A stretch of 38,148 nt of DNA from an uncultured Pelagibacteraceae bacterium (GCA_902590465.1 CACIWX010000006.1:1-38148), one strand, 5' to 3'. Positions 8,448 through 17,527 are shown, counted from the stretch's first letter. Notes: generated from the sequence alone by a model not told the origin. Program-made: numbers and translations.

Positions 8448-10187
8448 TTAGGTTCTTAATGGTAGAGCTGAGTTTAAAACTTTATTTCTAATTTGAACTA
8501 AATCCATTTTATTTAAAAGATTTGTAACAAAATAAATTGTTTCTGAGTCGAGCTGATAAGGCTCATCTTCGCCAATTATTTCAACAATTTTTAGAGCTAA
8601 AAATGCTTTTTGTTGATTGTCTATTAGATTTAGTAAATTCTTTGGGACTTTGTACTTTTGTGACAAATCATTATATTTAAAATTATTAGGTAGAGTAAAA
8701 CCGTCTTTTATAAGCGCATCCGCTAATGCTAAATCTTTTGCTGATATAAAATATTTTCTATTTTTCGAGATTTTTTTAAAAATTTTATCAATATCTTTTT
8801 GGACCTTTTTTTTATTTTCTCCCTCTACAAAATATTTTAAAATTTTTGATTGATGTAATATTTTATCATTATATTTTACTTTTCCCAAAAGCAAATCCGC
8901 GTCTGATAATATTTTATTAGTTGCTACCTCTCTATAATCTTCTGGCAAGTTTTGAATACCTATTTCTTCAATTCGGTCACTTAAAAATTTTGAATAAATA
9001 TTTATTAAATCTGATTTTTTAAATAAATCCTCTAATAAAAACAAATACTCAATTTTTGACTCATTTTCTTCAGACAGCAAATATTTTTGGTAAATGAGTG
9101 CTCTTGCATCACTTTCATTTAAAGTTTGATAGCTATCTTTCGCATTAATTAAAACATTTAGATTGAAAGGGATTTGCTTATATATTTCAAAAATCTTGCT
9201 TTTATCTAGTTGATTGTTGTTTGCTGCCTGCTCTAGTTCTTTTAATTTATCTTTATCAGAAGCATCTTCAAGCTTGATTAAATTTGCAGCATTTAGATAT
9301 TGCCATATTTCAGGTCTTGTTTTTTTTGTTGGTTCATATTTAAAATTTGAAATAGTTATGCTGGATAAGTAAAAATTTAAAAGATTTTTTTCATTAATTT
9401 TTTTACTTGTTTTGTCAGTAACACCTAAAAGAAAATTAATTTTATCATCGTAAAAATTACTTGACTGCTTTTGTTCACGCAAAAGATCTAATAATAGTTG
9501 TGCTTCCGGTTTCTTATTGTTAAAAATTAAACAATATATTTTAAATTTTTCTAGATAAGCGTCTTTGATTTTTGCATCAATAAACTTTATTTTTTCACAT
9601 CCCTCTTTAATATTTCCACTAGCTATATTTTTATCAACTAAATATTGAACAGCTTTGCTCTTACCCTCAAATTTTTCATTTTGCTTTAAAAAACTTTCAA
9701 TTAAATCTTTCCTATCATTTTTTATAAGCCAGTTAATTTTTAAATTGACGAATTCTTTTTCGCTCATTCCTTGAGGTGGGTACGCAAATGAAAATAAAAT
9801 TATCTCTAAAATTTCATTTGAAGAATTTGAAAGTTCAATTTTTTCTAACCTTTTTAAACTTGACCTAAAATCATCAGCTTTTGTTTTAGACCACATATTT
9901 AAACTTAAATCATAATTCGCTGGTTCGTATATGCCATAAACATTTGACTCTTCAGATTGAATTGTAGATCCCTCTTCAATTTGAATTTGATCATTTGCTT
10001 TAATTGTTTGTAATTTTTTTAAATTGATATTTTCTTTTGTATCATTTTCCTCTTTCGGTATTGAATTATTGACAGGATCTTTTTTATTTTTCCAAATATC
10101 AATTTTTTCCTCACTAAACAAAGGTGAGTAAAAAAAAACTAATAAGCTTATGAAAAAACTATAGTTTTTTAATTTCATCAGTGACAT
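8448..10187 (-). CDS. Exported helical protein of unknown function
   Basis: I do not recognise this 579-aa protein. It starts with a short basic stretch and a hydrophobic segment (LKNYSFFISLLVFFYSPLFS) followed by SEE, a plausible cleavable signal peptide, so it is probably periplasmic or envelope-bound. The rest is charged and mostly alpha-helical, with many Leu/Lys/Glu heptad-like stretches (for example LEDASDKDKLKELEQAANNN), which could be a superhelical TPR- or Sel1-like scaffold, though no repeat consensus is clear. Starts at ATG 10187, ATG 10178 and TTG 10190 are in frame; 10178 gives the most compact signal peptide. None has a clear ribosome binding site, and the start lies inside the 3' end of a 59-codon upstream gene, so translation is probably coupled. 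It precedes def. Confidence 0.75.
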   Translation of the reverse strand: MSLMKLKNYSFFISLLVFFYSPLFSEEKIDIWKNKKDPVNNSIPKEENDTKENINLKKLQTIKANDQIQIEEGSTIQSEESNVYGIYEPANYDLSLNMWSKTKADDFRSSLKRLEKIELSNSSNEILEIILFSFAYPPQGMSEKEFVNLKINWLIKNDRKDLIESFLKQNEKFEGKSKAVQYLVDKNIASGNIKEGCEKIKFIDAKIKDAYLEKFKIYCLIFNNKKPEAQLLLDLLREQKQSSNFYDDKINFLLGVTDKTSKKINEKNLLNFYLSSITISNFKYEPTKKTRPEIWQYLNAANLIKLEDASDKDKLKELEQAANNNQLDKSKIFEIYKQIPFNLNVLINAKDSYQTLNESDARALIYQKYLLSEENESKIEYLFLLEDLFKKSDLINIYSKFLSDRIEEIGIQNLPEDYREVATNKILSDADLLLGKVKYNDKILHQSKILKYFVEGENKKKVQKDIDKIFKKISKNRKYFISAKDLALADALIKDGFTLPNNFKYNDLSQKYKVPKNLLNLIDNQQKAFLALKIVEIIGEDEPYQLDSETIYFVTNLLNKMDLVQIRNKVLNSALPLRT

Positions 10188-10338
10188 CAATTTGATACTT
10201 TTTTTCAGGAGTAGGAAAACTTATTTTTTCTATTAAAAAAATAGAAAAGATAAAAATTATAATTAGCAAAAAGATTTTTATTAAAGTTTTTAATATAGAA
10301 CTGCCTAAACTTGGCTGCCTGTTGTATTTAAGTTGCAT
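10159..10338 (-). CDS. 59-aa single-span membrane microprotein
   Basis: A short frame from ATG 10338 to TAG 10159 encodes 59 residues: a basic N-terminus (MQLKYNRQPSLGSSILK), one strongly hydrophobic helix (about residues 18-36, including IFLLIIIFIFSIFLI), then a polar tail ending YQIDVTDEIKKL. The clear N-in membrane topology, the positive-inside charge pattern and the 20-29 bp overlap with the next gene on the same strand argue that it is real. It may anchor or chaperone the exported protein encoded downstream (inference). No family recognised. Its start lies opposite the aroK upstream region, so the two genes share a 72-bp divergent spacer once the aroK TTG start is accepted. Confidence 0.62.
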   Translation of the reverse strand: MQLKYNRQPSLGSSILKTLIKIFLLIIIFIFSIFLIEKISFPTPEKKYQIDVTDEIKKL

Positions 10339-10410
10339 ACTTTTAGTTTTAATTTAAACTCAATAAATAAGACATATTTATGGAAAATCAAAATCAAAAA
10401 GGAAGCTAAA

Positions 10411-10926
10411 TTGGGAAAAAACCTTACTTTGACCGGAATGATGGGGGCGGGAAAATCTTCTATAGGTAAAATTTTAGCAAAAAAGCTTAATTATAACTTT
10501 ATTGATATTGATAAAATAATAGAAATTAAAGAGGGGTGCTCGATAAATTTAATATTTAAAAACAAAAGTGAGAGCTATTTTAGGAAAATAGAAAATGATA
10601 TAACTTTAATAGAATTAAAAAAAAGTAACTCTGTTATATCTTTAGGTGGAGGTGCATTTTTAAATAATACAATAAGAAAAAATGCAAAACTATCTTCAAT
10701 TAGTTTTTGGTTAGATGTACCGATTGACTTATTAGTCAAAAGATTAAAAAATAACAGGCAGAGACCGATTCTGAATAAAAACAATATAACAGACAGTATT
10801 AAAAAAATTTATTTTGAGAGAAAAAAAATTTATAATGAGGCTGATTTCAGAATTAAATGTAATATTTTAAAAAAAGACCAAATTGCAAAAAAAATAATTA
10901 ATTTATATGAAAAATCAGGAAATTAA
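10411..10926 (+). CDS. aroK: Shikimate kinase
   Basis: Phosphorylates shikimate at the 3-hydroxyl in chorismate synthesis. The Walker A motif GMMGAGKSS starts nine residues from the chosen N-terminus; other signs are FIDIDKIIE (shikimate-contact aspartate), YFRKIENDI, SLGGGAF (the conserved GGG loop) and the lid arginine in RQRPIL. I choose TTG 10411 because a good ribosome binding site AAGGAAG (10399-10405) lies just upstream and the resulting 171 aa fit the family. The longer frame from ATG 10333 would add 26 residues unlike any kinase and overlap the divergent microprotein start. The 3' end overlaps aroB by 20 bp. Confidence 0.93.
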   Translation: MGKNLTLTGMMGAGKSSIGKILAKKLNYNFIDIDKIIEIKEGCSINLIFKNKSESYFRKIENDITLIELKKSNSVISLGGGAFLNNTIRKNAKLSSISFWLDVPIDLLVKRLKNNRQRPILNKNNITDSIKKIYFERKKIYNEADFRIKCNILKKDQIAKKIINLYEKSGN

Positions 10927-12019
10927 ATTTAAGGGTAATAAAATCAATTATTCGATAATTATCGGTAAAAATGTACTTAAAGTTTTACCTAATAAGATTA
11001 AATTGTTGTGCCCTAATACAAAAAATATCGCATTAGTCCTAGACAGAAATGTGCCAGTGAAATTTAAAAATGAATTAAAAAAAAAACTTAAAAACTACAA
11101 GCTTTTATTCCTGCCTTTCACAGCTAATGAAAAAAATAAATCATTAAATAAAGTAAATTATTTCTTGAAAGTACTCTTATCGAAAAATTTTAATCGATCA
11201 GATTTATTAATTAGCGTCGGCGGTGGTATCACTGGAGATTTAACTAGTTTTGTTGCTAGTATTTTTAAAAGAGGCATGAATTTTATAAACGTTCCAACAA
11301 CACTGCTTGCACAAGTTGACTCCGCAATAGGAGGTAAAACTGGCGTTAATTCTAATTACGGAAAAAATCTCATTGGATCTTTTTATCAACCAAAATTAGT
11401 TATTAGCGATACTTCTTTTATAAATTCTTTATCAAAAAAAGAACTTATTTGCGGTTATGCTGAAATATTAAAACATTCGATTATTAAAGATAAATATTTT
11501 TTTAAATGGCTTGAAAAGAATTCTAAATTAGTACTTTCAAGAAATATAAAAAAATTAATTTATGCAATAAAAAAAAGTTGTCAAATAAAGATGCACTTTG
11601 TTAGTCAAGATGTAAATGAAAAAGGGATTAGAATGATTTTGAATTTTGGACATACATTTGCCCACGCAATTGAAGTCAAAAATAATTACTCAAAAAAAAA
11701 TACTCACGGTGAAGCAGTTTTATCAGGAATTATTCTTGCTACCAAGCTATCTGTTGTTAAAAAAGTATGCTCTTTTAAAACATTTGAGCGAATTAAAAAT
11801 ATCTATTTAAAAAATGATTTATCCTACACTTATAAAAAGTATCAAAAACAAGCATCACTTCAAAAATTGTTTCCATATCTAAAAAATGATAAAAAAAATA
11901 ACGATGATAAGATTAACTTTATTCTTTTGAAAGGTATTGGAAAAACTGTTATGCCTAACCAAAGCAAAATTTCAATTAATAATTTAAAAAAATTAAGCAA
12001 ATTTATTTGTCGATACTAA
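10907..12019 (+). CDS. aroB: 3-dehydroquinate synthase
   Basis: Converts DAHP to 3-dehydroquinate using NAD and a divalent metal, the second shikimate-pathway step. The 370-aa protein shows the NAD-binding stretch SVGGGITGDLTSFVASIFKR (103-122), VPTTLLAQVDSAIGGKTGVN (129-148), and metal ligands E186 (GYAEILKHS), H249 (NFGHTFAHAIE) and H267 (THGEA). The ATG at 10907 lies inside the aroK end, the standard coupled aroK-aroB arrangement. The 3' end overlaps the convergent bolA gene by 17 bp, so the two transcripts must run into each other. Confidence 0.97.
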   Translation: MKNQEIKFKGNKINYSIIIGKNVLKVLPNKIKLLCPNTKNIALVLDRNVPVKFKNELKKKLKNYKLLFLPFTANEKNKSLNKVNYFLKVLLSKNFNRSDLLISVGGGITGDLTSFVASIFKRGMNFINVPTTLLAQVDSAIGGKTGVNSNYGKNLIGSFYQPKLVISDTSFINSLSKKELICGYAEILKHSIIKDKYFFKWLEKNSKLVLSRNIKKLIYAIKKSCQIKMHFVSQDVNEKGIRMILNFGHTFAHAIEVKNNYSKKNTHGEAVLSGIILATKLSVVKKVCSFKTFERIKNIYLKNDLSYTYKKYQKQASLQKLFPYLKNDKKNNDDKINFILLKGIGKTVMPNQSKISINNLKKLSKFICRY

Positions 12020-12260
12020 TCTCTAAGGCATGGATTTTTGTTTTAAGATCTTCACTTAAAACTCTCATAATGATTTTTTGAGCACTAACTCTAGACAAAG
12101 AACTTAAGTATAAAGATTTGATCTTAATATGAAGATGAAATTTTTTTGGTGAATAAAATCTATGTCCTTTGTGTTTATTGGAATTATCAACAATCTCAAT
12201 ATCCTCAAATTCTATTTCATTTTTTAATTTTTGATGAATGTATTTAAAATAATTTTTCAT
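12003..12260 (-). CDS. BolA family protein
   Basis: Small (85 aa) BolA/IbaG-type protein, which in characterised bacteria works with monothiol glutaredoxins in iron-sulfur cluster or iron handling, or as a regulator. The KH-like fold is supported by FEDIEIVDNSNKHKGH (about 18-33), the conserved HLHIKI strand with its histidines (43-48), the helix RVSAQKIIMRVL and the terminal IHALEISI. A usable invariant histidine for cluster coordination lies in FHLHI. It diverges from the J-domain gene with only 30 bp between starts, and overlaps aroB at its 3' end. BolA next to a J-domain protein and cobST is a familiar alphaproteobacterial neighbourhood. Confidence 0.93.
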   Translation of the reverse strand: MKNYFKYIHQKLKNEIEFEDIEIVDNSNKHKGHRFYSPKKFHLHIKIKSLYLSSLSRVSAQKIIMRVLSEDLKTKIHALEISIDK

Positions 12261-12290
12261 TAATTTGATTTTACTATATAGAATTATCCA

Positions 12291-12806
12291 ATGAAAATAA
12301 TTTGTGATTGGGAAAATTGTAATGAAACTGGAGCTTATAAAGCGCCTGTAGAAAAGGATAATAGTAAAAAATACAGACTGCTTTGTTTAACCCATATAAA
12401 GATTTTTAATAAGAATTGGAACTATTTTGAAAATATGAATGACCAAGAAATTGAGTTTTTTATAAAGTCTGATTTAACATGGCATAAATCTACAAAAACT
12501 TTTGGCTCGTCTGATAACTTTTTTAATATTTTATGGAACAATGCGTTAGATGATAAATTAAATATCTTTAAAGGTTCGAACTTTAGAGATTTTAAAAAAA
12601 CTAAAGTGTCACAGCAAGACAAAGATGCTCTACAAGCAATGGAATTAAATGAAGAGGTAAAATGGGACCAAATTCAATCAAAATTCAAAGAACTTGTAAA
12701 AAAATATCATCCTGATAAAAACCAAGGAAATAAAAAATTTGAAGATAAATTAAAAAAAATTACTTTGGCGTATAGTCAACTTAAAAAAACTTTAGGAAAA
12801 AAATGA
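12291..12806 (+). CDS. J-domain protein with possible N-terminal zinc site
   Basis: A 171-aa protein with a C-terminal J-domain: [20 protein letters not shown], in which HPD (140-142) is the motif that stimulates DnaK ATPase, followed by a helix [19 protein letters not shown]. The N-terminus is short and contains CDWENC (5-10) and CLTH (32-35), spacing that could bind one metal ion (C5, C10, C32, H35; inference). It lacks the G/F region and CxxCxGxG repeats of DnaJ, so it is a specialised co-chaperone. It overlaps cobS by 4 bp (ATGA), so it probably acts on the CobS/CobT complex, perhaps by recruiting DnaK for assembly. Confidence 0.88.
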   Translation: MKIICDWENCNETGAYKAPVEKDNSKKYRLLCLTHIKIFNKNWNYFENMNDQEIEFFIKSDLTWHKSTKTFGSSDNFFNILWNNALDDKLNIFKGSNFRDFKKTKVSQQDKDALQAMELNEEVKWDQIQSKFKELVKKYHPDKNQGNKKFEDKLKKITLAYSQLKKTLGKK

Positions 12807-13780
12807 GCATAGAGCAACTTTTACAAAAAACAGATATTAAATTATCCGTAAAGCAAACTTTTGGATTTGAAAGTGATATGCAAGTTGGGGCCTTTTCAAA
12901 AAAGAATGAATATGTTCCAAAGATCGATCCTGATTATAAATTTGACAAAGATACTACTTTAGCAATTTTAGCTGGTTTTTCATTTAATAAAAGAGTTTTG
13001 ATACAAGGTTACCACGGAACAGGAAAATCTACGCACATTGAACAAGTTGCAGCTAGACTCAATTGGCCATGTGTAAGAGTTAATTTGGATAGTCATATAA
13101 GCAGAATTGATCTGATTGGAAAAGATGCGATTGTGCTAAAAGATGGTAAACAAATTACTGAGTTTAAAGAAGGTATTTTACCTTGGTCAATACAAAATCC
13201 TGTTGCATTAGTTTTTGATGAATATGACGCTGGAAGACCTGACGTGATGTTTGTAATTCAAAGAGTTTTAGAAAGTGACGGAAATTTTACATTACTTGAT
13301 AAAAATAAAGTTTTACAACAGCATGATTTATTCAGAATTTTTGCAACCACAAACACTGTTGGATTAGGTGATACAACTGGTTTGTATCATGGTACTCAAC
13401 AAATTAACCAAGGTCAGATGGATAGATGGAATATCGTTTCAACATTGAATTATCTACCATTTGAAAAAGAATTAGAAATAGTTTTAGCAAAAAACAAAGA
13501 TTTTAATAATAAAGATGGAAAAGAACTTCTTTCTAATATGATCAAGGTTGCTGATCTCACAAGAAAAGGATTTATTAATGGTGATATCTCTACTGTAATG
13601 AGTCCTCGTACAGTTTTACATTGGGCAGAGAATACTAGTATTTTTAAAGATCAGGGATATGCTTTTAGAATTACATTTTTAAATAAATGTGATGAATTAG
13701 AAAAAAAAATAATTTCTGAGTACTACCAGAGATGTTTTGGTGAAGATTTGCCGGAGTCATCTATCAATATCACTTTATAA
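12803..13780 (+). CDS. cobS: CobS-type AAA+ ATPase (cobaltochelatase subunit family)
   Basis: AAA+ ATPase of the CobS family, which with CobT forms the motor that drives the aerobic cobaltochelatase CobN. The 325 aa contain Walker [10 protein letters not shown] (69-77), Walker B VFDEYD (137-142), the sensor-1 region FATTN (180-184) and [12 protein letters not shown], a MoxR/CobS-like C-terminal feature. The N-terminus [20 protein letters not shown] also matches the family. It is coupled to the J-domain gene upstream and to cobT one base downstream. SAR11-type bacteria are generally regarded as lacking de novo B12 synthesis, so the pair may remodel another client; cobN is not in the window and its presence elsewhere cannot be judged. 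Confidence 0.9.
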   Translation: MSIEQLLQKTDIKLSVKQTFGFESDMQVGAFSKKNEYVPKIDPDYKFDKDTTLAILAGFSFNKRVLIQGYHGTGKSTHIEQVAARLNWPCVRVNLDSHISRIDLIGKDAIVLKDGKQITEFKEGILPWSIQNPVALVFDEYDAGRPDVMFVIQRVLESDGNFTLLDKNKVLQQHDLFRIFATTNTVGLGDTTGLYHGTQQINQGQMDRWNIVSTLNYLPFEKELEIVLAKNKDFNNKDGKELLSNMIKVADLTRKGFINGDISTVMSPRTVLHWAENTSIFKDQGYAFRITFLNKCDELEKKIISEYYQRCFGEDLPESSINITL

Positions 13781-13781
13781 A

Positions 13782-15581
13782 GTGGAAAATAAAAAAGAAA
13801 AAATAGCTGACTTTAAAACTGCAATAAGTTCTACAGTAAGATCACTATCTAATTCAGAAAAAATTGAGGTTTCTTTTGGTAATGACAGTTCTAAATCTGG
13901 AACAAATTCAATTAGGCTGCCTGAACTCAACCCCGTTAACAATAAGTTAAATTACAGTCAAATAAGAGCGATAGCAGACTCAAAATCCTTGAGGCATAGA
14001 TTCTCTGATATAAAAACATTTAAACAATATGAGCCAGAAGGAAATATATCTAAACAGTTATATAGAATTTCAGAAAAAATTAGATGTGAAAAAATTGGGA
14101 CTAGTTATTTTAAAGGAGTAAAAAACAATATTGAAACTTTTTATCAAGAGAGGGTAAATGGCTTAGATCTTAAAAGTAGTGAAGATAAAATAGTTGAGTC
14201 TTTTGAAAATTATTTAAGAACAAAATTTCTTGATTTTGAAAATAATAGTCATATCGATAAAAAACTTAAATCATATAAAAAAGATTTAAATGACAAGTTT
14301 AAAGGAAAGATCGGTAAATTAAATGAGTTTACCTTAGATCAAGAAAAATTTAATTCCCTCATATCTGAGCTTATTGCAGATATGAATCTTGATGAAAATC
14401 TAAATGAAGAAGAAAAAAAGGATGACGAAAAAAATAACGATGATAAGCAAAATAAACCAGACAATCAGGAAAAACAGGCAAAAGAAAAAGAAGATAAGAA
14501 AAATGAAATGTCTATTGACTCTGGTATGCCTGATCTTGAAAATGAAGCCAAAGAATCAGACCAAGCCGAGGAAGATATTGAAATAGAGGACAGTTCTCAA
14601 CCAGATTTAAGAAAAAAAGGAAAGAGTTCGATGGGTGATATTAATTATAAAACCTACACTGAAGAATTCGATGAAATTATTAAAGCAGAGGAATTGGAAA
14701 GTACCGAAGAACTTACAAGACTAAGAAAAAATTTAGATCAGCAATTATTACAACTTAAAAATTTCATCTCTAAACTTGCAAACAAGTTACAGAGAAAACT
14801 TTTAGCCAAACAAAATAGGTCTTGGAATTTCGACCTAGAAGAGGGTTTATTAGATACATCAAAATTGCCAAGAATAATTATGGATCCATTTAATTCTTTA
14901 TCTTTTAAAAAAGAAAAAGATATTGAGTTCAAAGATACTTTAGTAACAATTTTAATAGATAACTCTGGTTCAATGAGAGGTAAACCTATTTCAGTAGCAG
15001 CAATCTGTGCCGACATACTATCTAGGACATTAGAAAGATGCGCAGTCAAAGTAGAAATACTTGGTTTTACTACAAAACATTGGAAGGGAGGATCTTCAAG
15101 AGAAAAATGGATGAAAAATGATAAACCAACTTTACCTGGAAGATTAAATGATCTCAGACACATTATTTATAAATCAGCGGATATGCCTTGGAGACAGGCT
15201 AAAAATAATATGGGTCTAATGCTTAAAGAAGGATTATTAAAAGAAAACATAGATGGTGAAGCACTTAAATGGGCTTACAACAAAATGAATAGAAGAAAAG
15301 AAGAAAGAAAAATCCTTATGGTTATCTCAGATGGAGCTCCAGTTGACGACTCAACTTTATCAACGAATACTAGTGACTATCTAGAATCTAACCTTAGAAA
15401 AACAGTCAAATGGATTGAGAATAAAACAAACTTTGAATTGTTAGCTATTGGTATTGGTCATGATGTTACAAGATATTATAAGCAAGCTGTAAAAATTACA
15501 GATATTCAGGATTTGGGTGATGTCATGATTAATCAGCTTACTGACTTATTTGTAGAAAAGAATAAAAAAACAATTCACTAA
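13782..15581 (+). CDS. cobT: CobT-type VWA-domain protein (cobaltochelatase subunit family)
   Basis: Partner of CobS. The N-terminal part ([19 protein letters not shown]...) matches CobT, a long highly charged linker rich in Glu, Asp, Lys and Asn spans about residues 200-280, and the C-terminal third is a von Willebrand A domain with the MIDAS motif IDNSGSM (about residues 390-397) and a later [10 protein letters not shown] segment. I choose GTG 13782, one base after the cobS stop, giving 599 aa of family length; TTG 13737 and GTG 13740 are in frame but would read through the end of cobS. No ribosome binding site is clear, consistent with re-initiation. The 3' end overlaps the convergent transporter gene by 4 bp. 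Confidence 0.9.
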   Translation: MENKKEKIADFKTAISSTVRSLSNSEKIEVSFGNDSSKSGTNSIRLPELNPVNNKLNYSQIRAIADSKSLRHRFSDIKTFKQYEPEGNISKQLYRISEKIRCEKIGTSYFKGVKNNIETFYQERVNGLDLKSSEDKIVESFENYLRTKFLDFENNSHIDKKLKSYKKDLNDKFKGKIGKLNEFTLDQEKFNSLISELIADMNLDENLNEEEKKDDEKNNDDKQNKPDNQEKQAKEKEDKKNEMSIDSGMPDLENEAKESDQAEEDIEIEDSSQPDLRKKGKSSMGDINYKTYTEEFDEIIKAEELESTEELTRLRKNLDQQLLQLKNFISKLANKLQRKLLAKQNRSWNFDLEEGLLDTSKLPRIIMDPFNSLSFKKEKDIEFKDTLVTILIDNSGSMRGKPISVAAICADILSRTLERCAVKVEILGFTTKHWKGGSSREKWMKNDKPTLPGRLNDLRHIIYKSADMPWRQAKNNMGLMLKEGLLKENIDGEALKWAYNKMNRRKEERKILMVISDGAPVDDSTLSTNTSDYLESNLRKTVKWIENKTNFELLAIGIGHDVTRYYKQAVKITDIQDLGDVMINQLTDLFVEKNKKTIH

Positions 15582-16153
15582 TTCTTTATTTCTGAGGCCG
15601 AACTTTCCGAAAAGTCATTTATTTTATTAATTAGCAATCTAAATGGAATTAACATCGCCAGTGCTATAAATAGCTTAACCGCTAAGTCCCCTAAAGCTAG
15701 AGTCACCCAAGGTATTCCTGTTGCGTAAAAGGCAATCGAAAAAAATAGAAAAGTATCAGTTACGGATCCAATTATAGATGATGTGAGTGGAGCTACATAC
15801 CATATTTTTTTTCTCAAAGAGTCAAAGATTTGAACATCTAAGTTTTGAGCAATAAAAAATGCAACTCCAGAGCCAATAGCTATTCTTATAGAAATAATAT
15901 CTGAAAAATTAGTTGATACAAATAATGTTAAAAGAACTCCAATAGCAAATCCTACGTACACAACTTTTCTTGCTACTAATTTGCCGTAAGCGCGGTTTGC
16001 TAGATCTGTTATTAAAAAAGTGATTGGGTAACTAAAAGCGCCGTAAGTTAAGATTTCATTTAATTCTAAATATTGTATCGGAAATTGAACTAAGTAGTTT
16101 GAAAGGACTACAACCAAACCCATGAGAAGCGAGAGTTTGTAAAATAAATTCAT
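15578..16153 (-). CDS. Queuosine-precursor transporter family membrane protein (YhhQ/VUT type)
   Basis: A 191-aa integral membrane protein of the VUT/YhhQ (DUF165) family, whose E. coli member takes up queuosine precursors preQ0/preQ1. About six hydrophobic segments are visible, with family motifs [22 protein letters not shown] (trimmed: [16 protein letters not shown], about 43-58), [15 protein letters not shown] (102-116) and the helix after [20 protein letters not shown]. It starts 7 nt downstream of rpmB on the same strand, so it is probably co-transcribed with it, and it converges on cobT. Substrate is inferred from family only. Confidence 0.87.
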   Translation of the reverse strand: MNLFYKLSLLMGLVVVLSNYLVQFPIQYLELNEILTYGAFSYPITFLITDLANRAYGKLVARKVVYVGFAIGVLLTLFVSTNFSDIISIRIAIGSGVAFFIAQNLDVQIFDSLRKKIWYVAPLTSSIIGSVTDTFLFFSIAFYATGIPWVTLALGDLAVKLFIALAMLIPFRLLINKINDFSESSASEIKN

Positions 16154-16160
16154 TGTAGAG

Positions 16161-16439
16161 TTATGATTTTGCTGAAATTGAAGCTTTAATTTTTTTAACT
16201 TTTTTTGATAGTTTGGCGTTTTTTGTTGATATTAAAAACTTATCTAAACCGCCTTTAAAATCTACAGTTCTTAAAGCGGCATTAGCTACATTTAATTTAA
16301 TATCCTTTTTTAGTATATCGCTTCTAAAAGTAACTTTCTTCAAATTGGGTAAAAATCTTCTTTTAGTTTTATTTTTAGCGTGGCTAACGTTATGACCTTT
16401 TAAAGGTGATATTCCTGTTAATTCGCATCTTTTAGACAT
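16161..16439 (-). CDS. rpmB: 50S ribosomal protein bL28
   Basis: Small basic protein of the large ribosomal subunit, 92 aa. The N-terminus MSKRCELTGISPLKGHNVSHAKNKTKRRF has the family CxLTG...GhnVSHA..KTkRrf pattern (shown here with residues 1-20 MSKRCELTGISPLKGHNVSH only as evidence), followed by PNLKKVTF and a lysine-rich tail. A Shine-Dalgarno AGGA (16447-16450 on the reverse strand) precedes ATG 16439. A good sigma70-like promoter lies between it and pyrD. The queuosine-precursor transporter gene follows after 7 nt. Confidence 0.96.
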   Translation of the reverse strand: MSKRCELTGISPLKGHNVSHAKNKTKRRFLPNLKKVTFRSDILKKDIKLNVANAALRTVDFKGGLDKFLISTKNAKLSKKVKKIKASISAKS

Positions 16440-16453
16440 AATTTTTTCCTGGT

Positions 16454-16484
16454 GTTATATAATTCTTGTATACTTTGGGGTCAA
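16454..16484 (-). promoter_or_regulatory. Probable sigma70 promoter of rpmB
   Basis: On the reverse strand TTGACC (16484-16479) is followed after exactly 17 nt by TATATA (16461-16456), with an overlapping TATAAC (16459-16454). This is a good -35/-10 pair, placed so that the -35 box overlaps the pyrD stop codon. The predicted transcript start (about 16447-16449) would leave a leader of only about 10 nt that begins at or in the Shine-Dalgarno AGGA. Position and spacing are seen; function is inferred. Confidence 0.5.
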
Positions 16485-17527
16485 GCATTAATTCCAACTG
16501 CTTCACTAATATTTTTGAGATTTTCTTTTTTTAAAATCGATATTAGGTCTTTTTTAATCTCTTTAACAATACCCGGCCCTTTGTAAACCATACCTGTATA
16601 TAGTTGAACCGCATCAGCGCCGGCTGTTATTTTTTCAAAAGCACTTTCTCCAGAGTCCACTCCGCCGACTCCTATTATCTTAATTTTACCCTTAGTTTCT
16701 TTGTAGAATTTTTTAATTAAATTTGTTGAAATATCTTTAAGCGGTTGGCCTGATAATCCGCCAACTTCATACTTTTTAATATCAGAGAGATTATCACGAT
16801 TACTATCTGTTGTATTAGAAACTATTATACCTTGTATTTTATGGCTACTCACTAATTCAACTATTTTACTAATTTCATTATCATTAATATCCGGTGATAT
16901 TTTTATAGCTATTGGACAGTTGATTTTTTTTTCTTTAATAATTTTGTTTATTCCAGTTAAAAGTTTTTTCATCTCACCTTGATCATGGAAATCTCTTAAA
17001 CCTTCGGTGTTCGGTGAGGAGATATTAATTGTTATATATCCAGCATACATTCCAAGTCTTGAAAGGCAGATATAGTAATCATCCTCTTTATTTTTTGTTT
17101 CTTTATTTGGTCCAATGTTAATTCCTAAAAACCCATCAGGGTGATTATTTGATATTCTCTTTGATACAGTTTCTGATCCATGATTATTAAATCCAAGACG
17201 ATTGATAAGTGCCTGGTCATTCTCTAATCTAAATATTCTTGGTTTTGGATTTCCCAATTGTTGTCTTGGAGTGACTGTACCTACTTCGATAAAACCAAAG
17301 CCAAATTTAAAAAGAGAATTATAAACCTCAGCACTTTTATCAAAACCTGCAGCTAGACCTATTGGATTTGAAATCGTTTTGCCTAAAAAATTTGTTTCAA
17401 GCATTTCCTCGCTTTCAACATTGAAAAAACTTTTTGGAAGAATATTTACTTTCAGTGATTTTATAGCTAAATCATGAGCCACTTCAGGATCTAACGAAAA
17501 TATATAAGGTCTTAATATTGAAAACAT
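16481..17527 (-). CDS. pyrD: Dihydroorotate dehydrogenase (quinone), class 2
   Basis: Membrane-associated flavoenzyme oxidising dihydroorotate to orotate with ubiquinone, the fourth pyrimidine-synthesis step. The 348 aa fit class 2: an N-terminal helical extension LRPYIFSLDPEVAHDLAIKSL (residues 5-24 visible as the family quinone-tunnel region), GLAAGFDKSAEVY, FGFIEVGTVTPRQQLGNPKP, NRLGFNNHG, the catalytic-serine motif ISSPNTEGLR, and FMN-binding VSNTT and GVGGV...GADAVQLYTG. Its ATG overlaps the lysK stop by one base, so the two are co-transcribed. Confidence 0.97.
   Translation of the reverse strand: MFSILRPYIFSLDPEVAHDLAIKSLKVNILPKSFFNVESEEMLETNFLGKTISNPIGLAAGFDKSAEVYNSLFKFGFGFIEVGTVTPRQQLGNPKPRIFRLENDQALINRLGFNNHGSETVSKRISNNHPDGFLGINIGPNKETKNKEDDYYICLSRLGMYAGYITINISSPNTEGLRDFHDQGEMKKLLTGINKIIKEKKINCPIAIKISPDINDNEISKIVELVSSHKIQGIIVSNTTDSNRDNLSDIKKYEVGGLSGQPLKDISTNLIKKFYKETKGKIKIIGVGGVDSGESAFEKITAGADAVQLYTGMVYKGPGIVKEIKKDLISILKKENLKNISEAVGINA

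Noticed and set aside
8167-8451. + strand 94-codon frame opposite def
   Set aside because: The def frame has all three catalytic motifs; this frame is an antisense artefact.
14404-14586. 60-codon Lys-rich frame inside cobT
   Set aside because: Frame shadow of the acidic/lysine linker of CobT with no start signal or family match.
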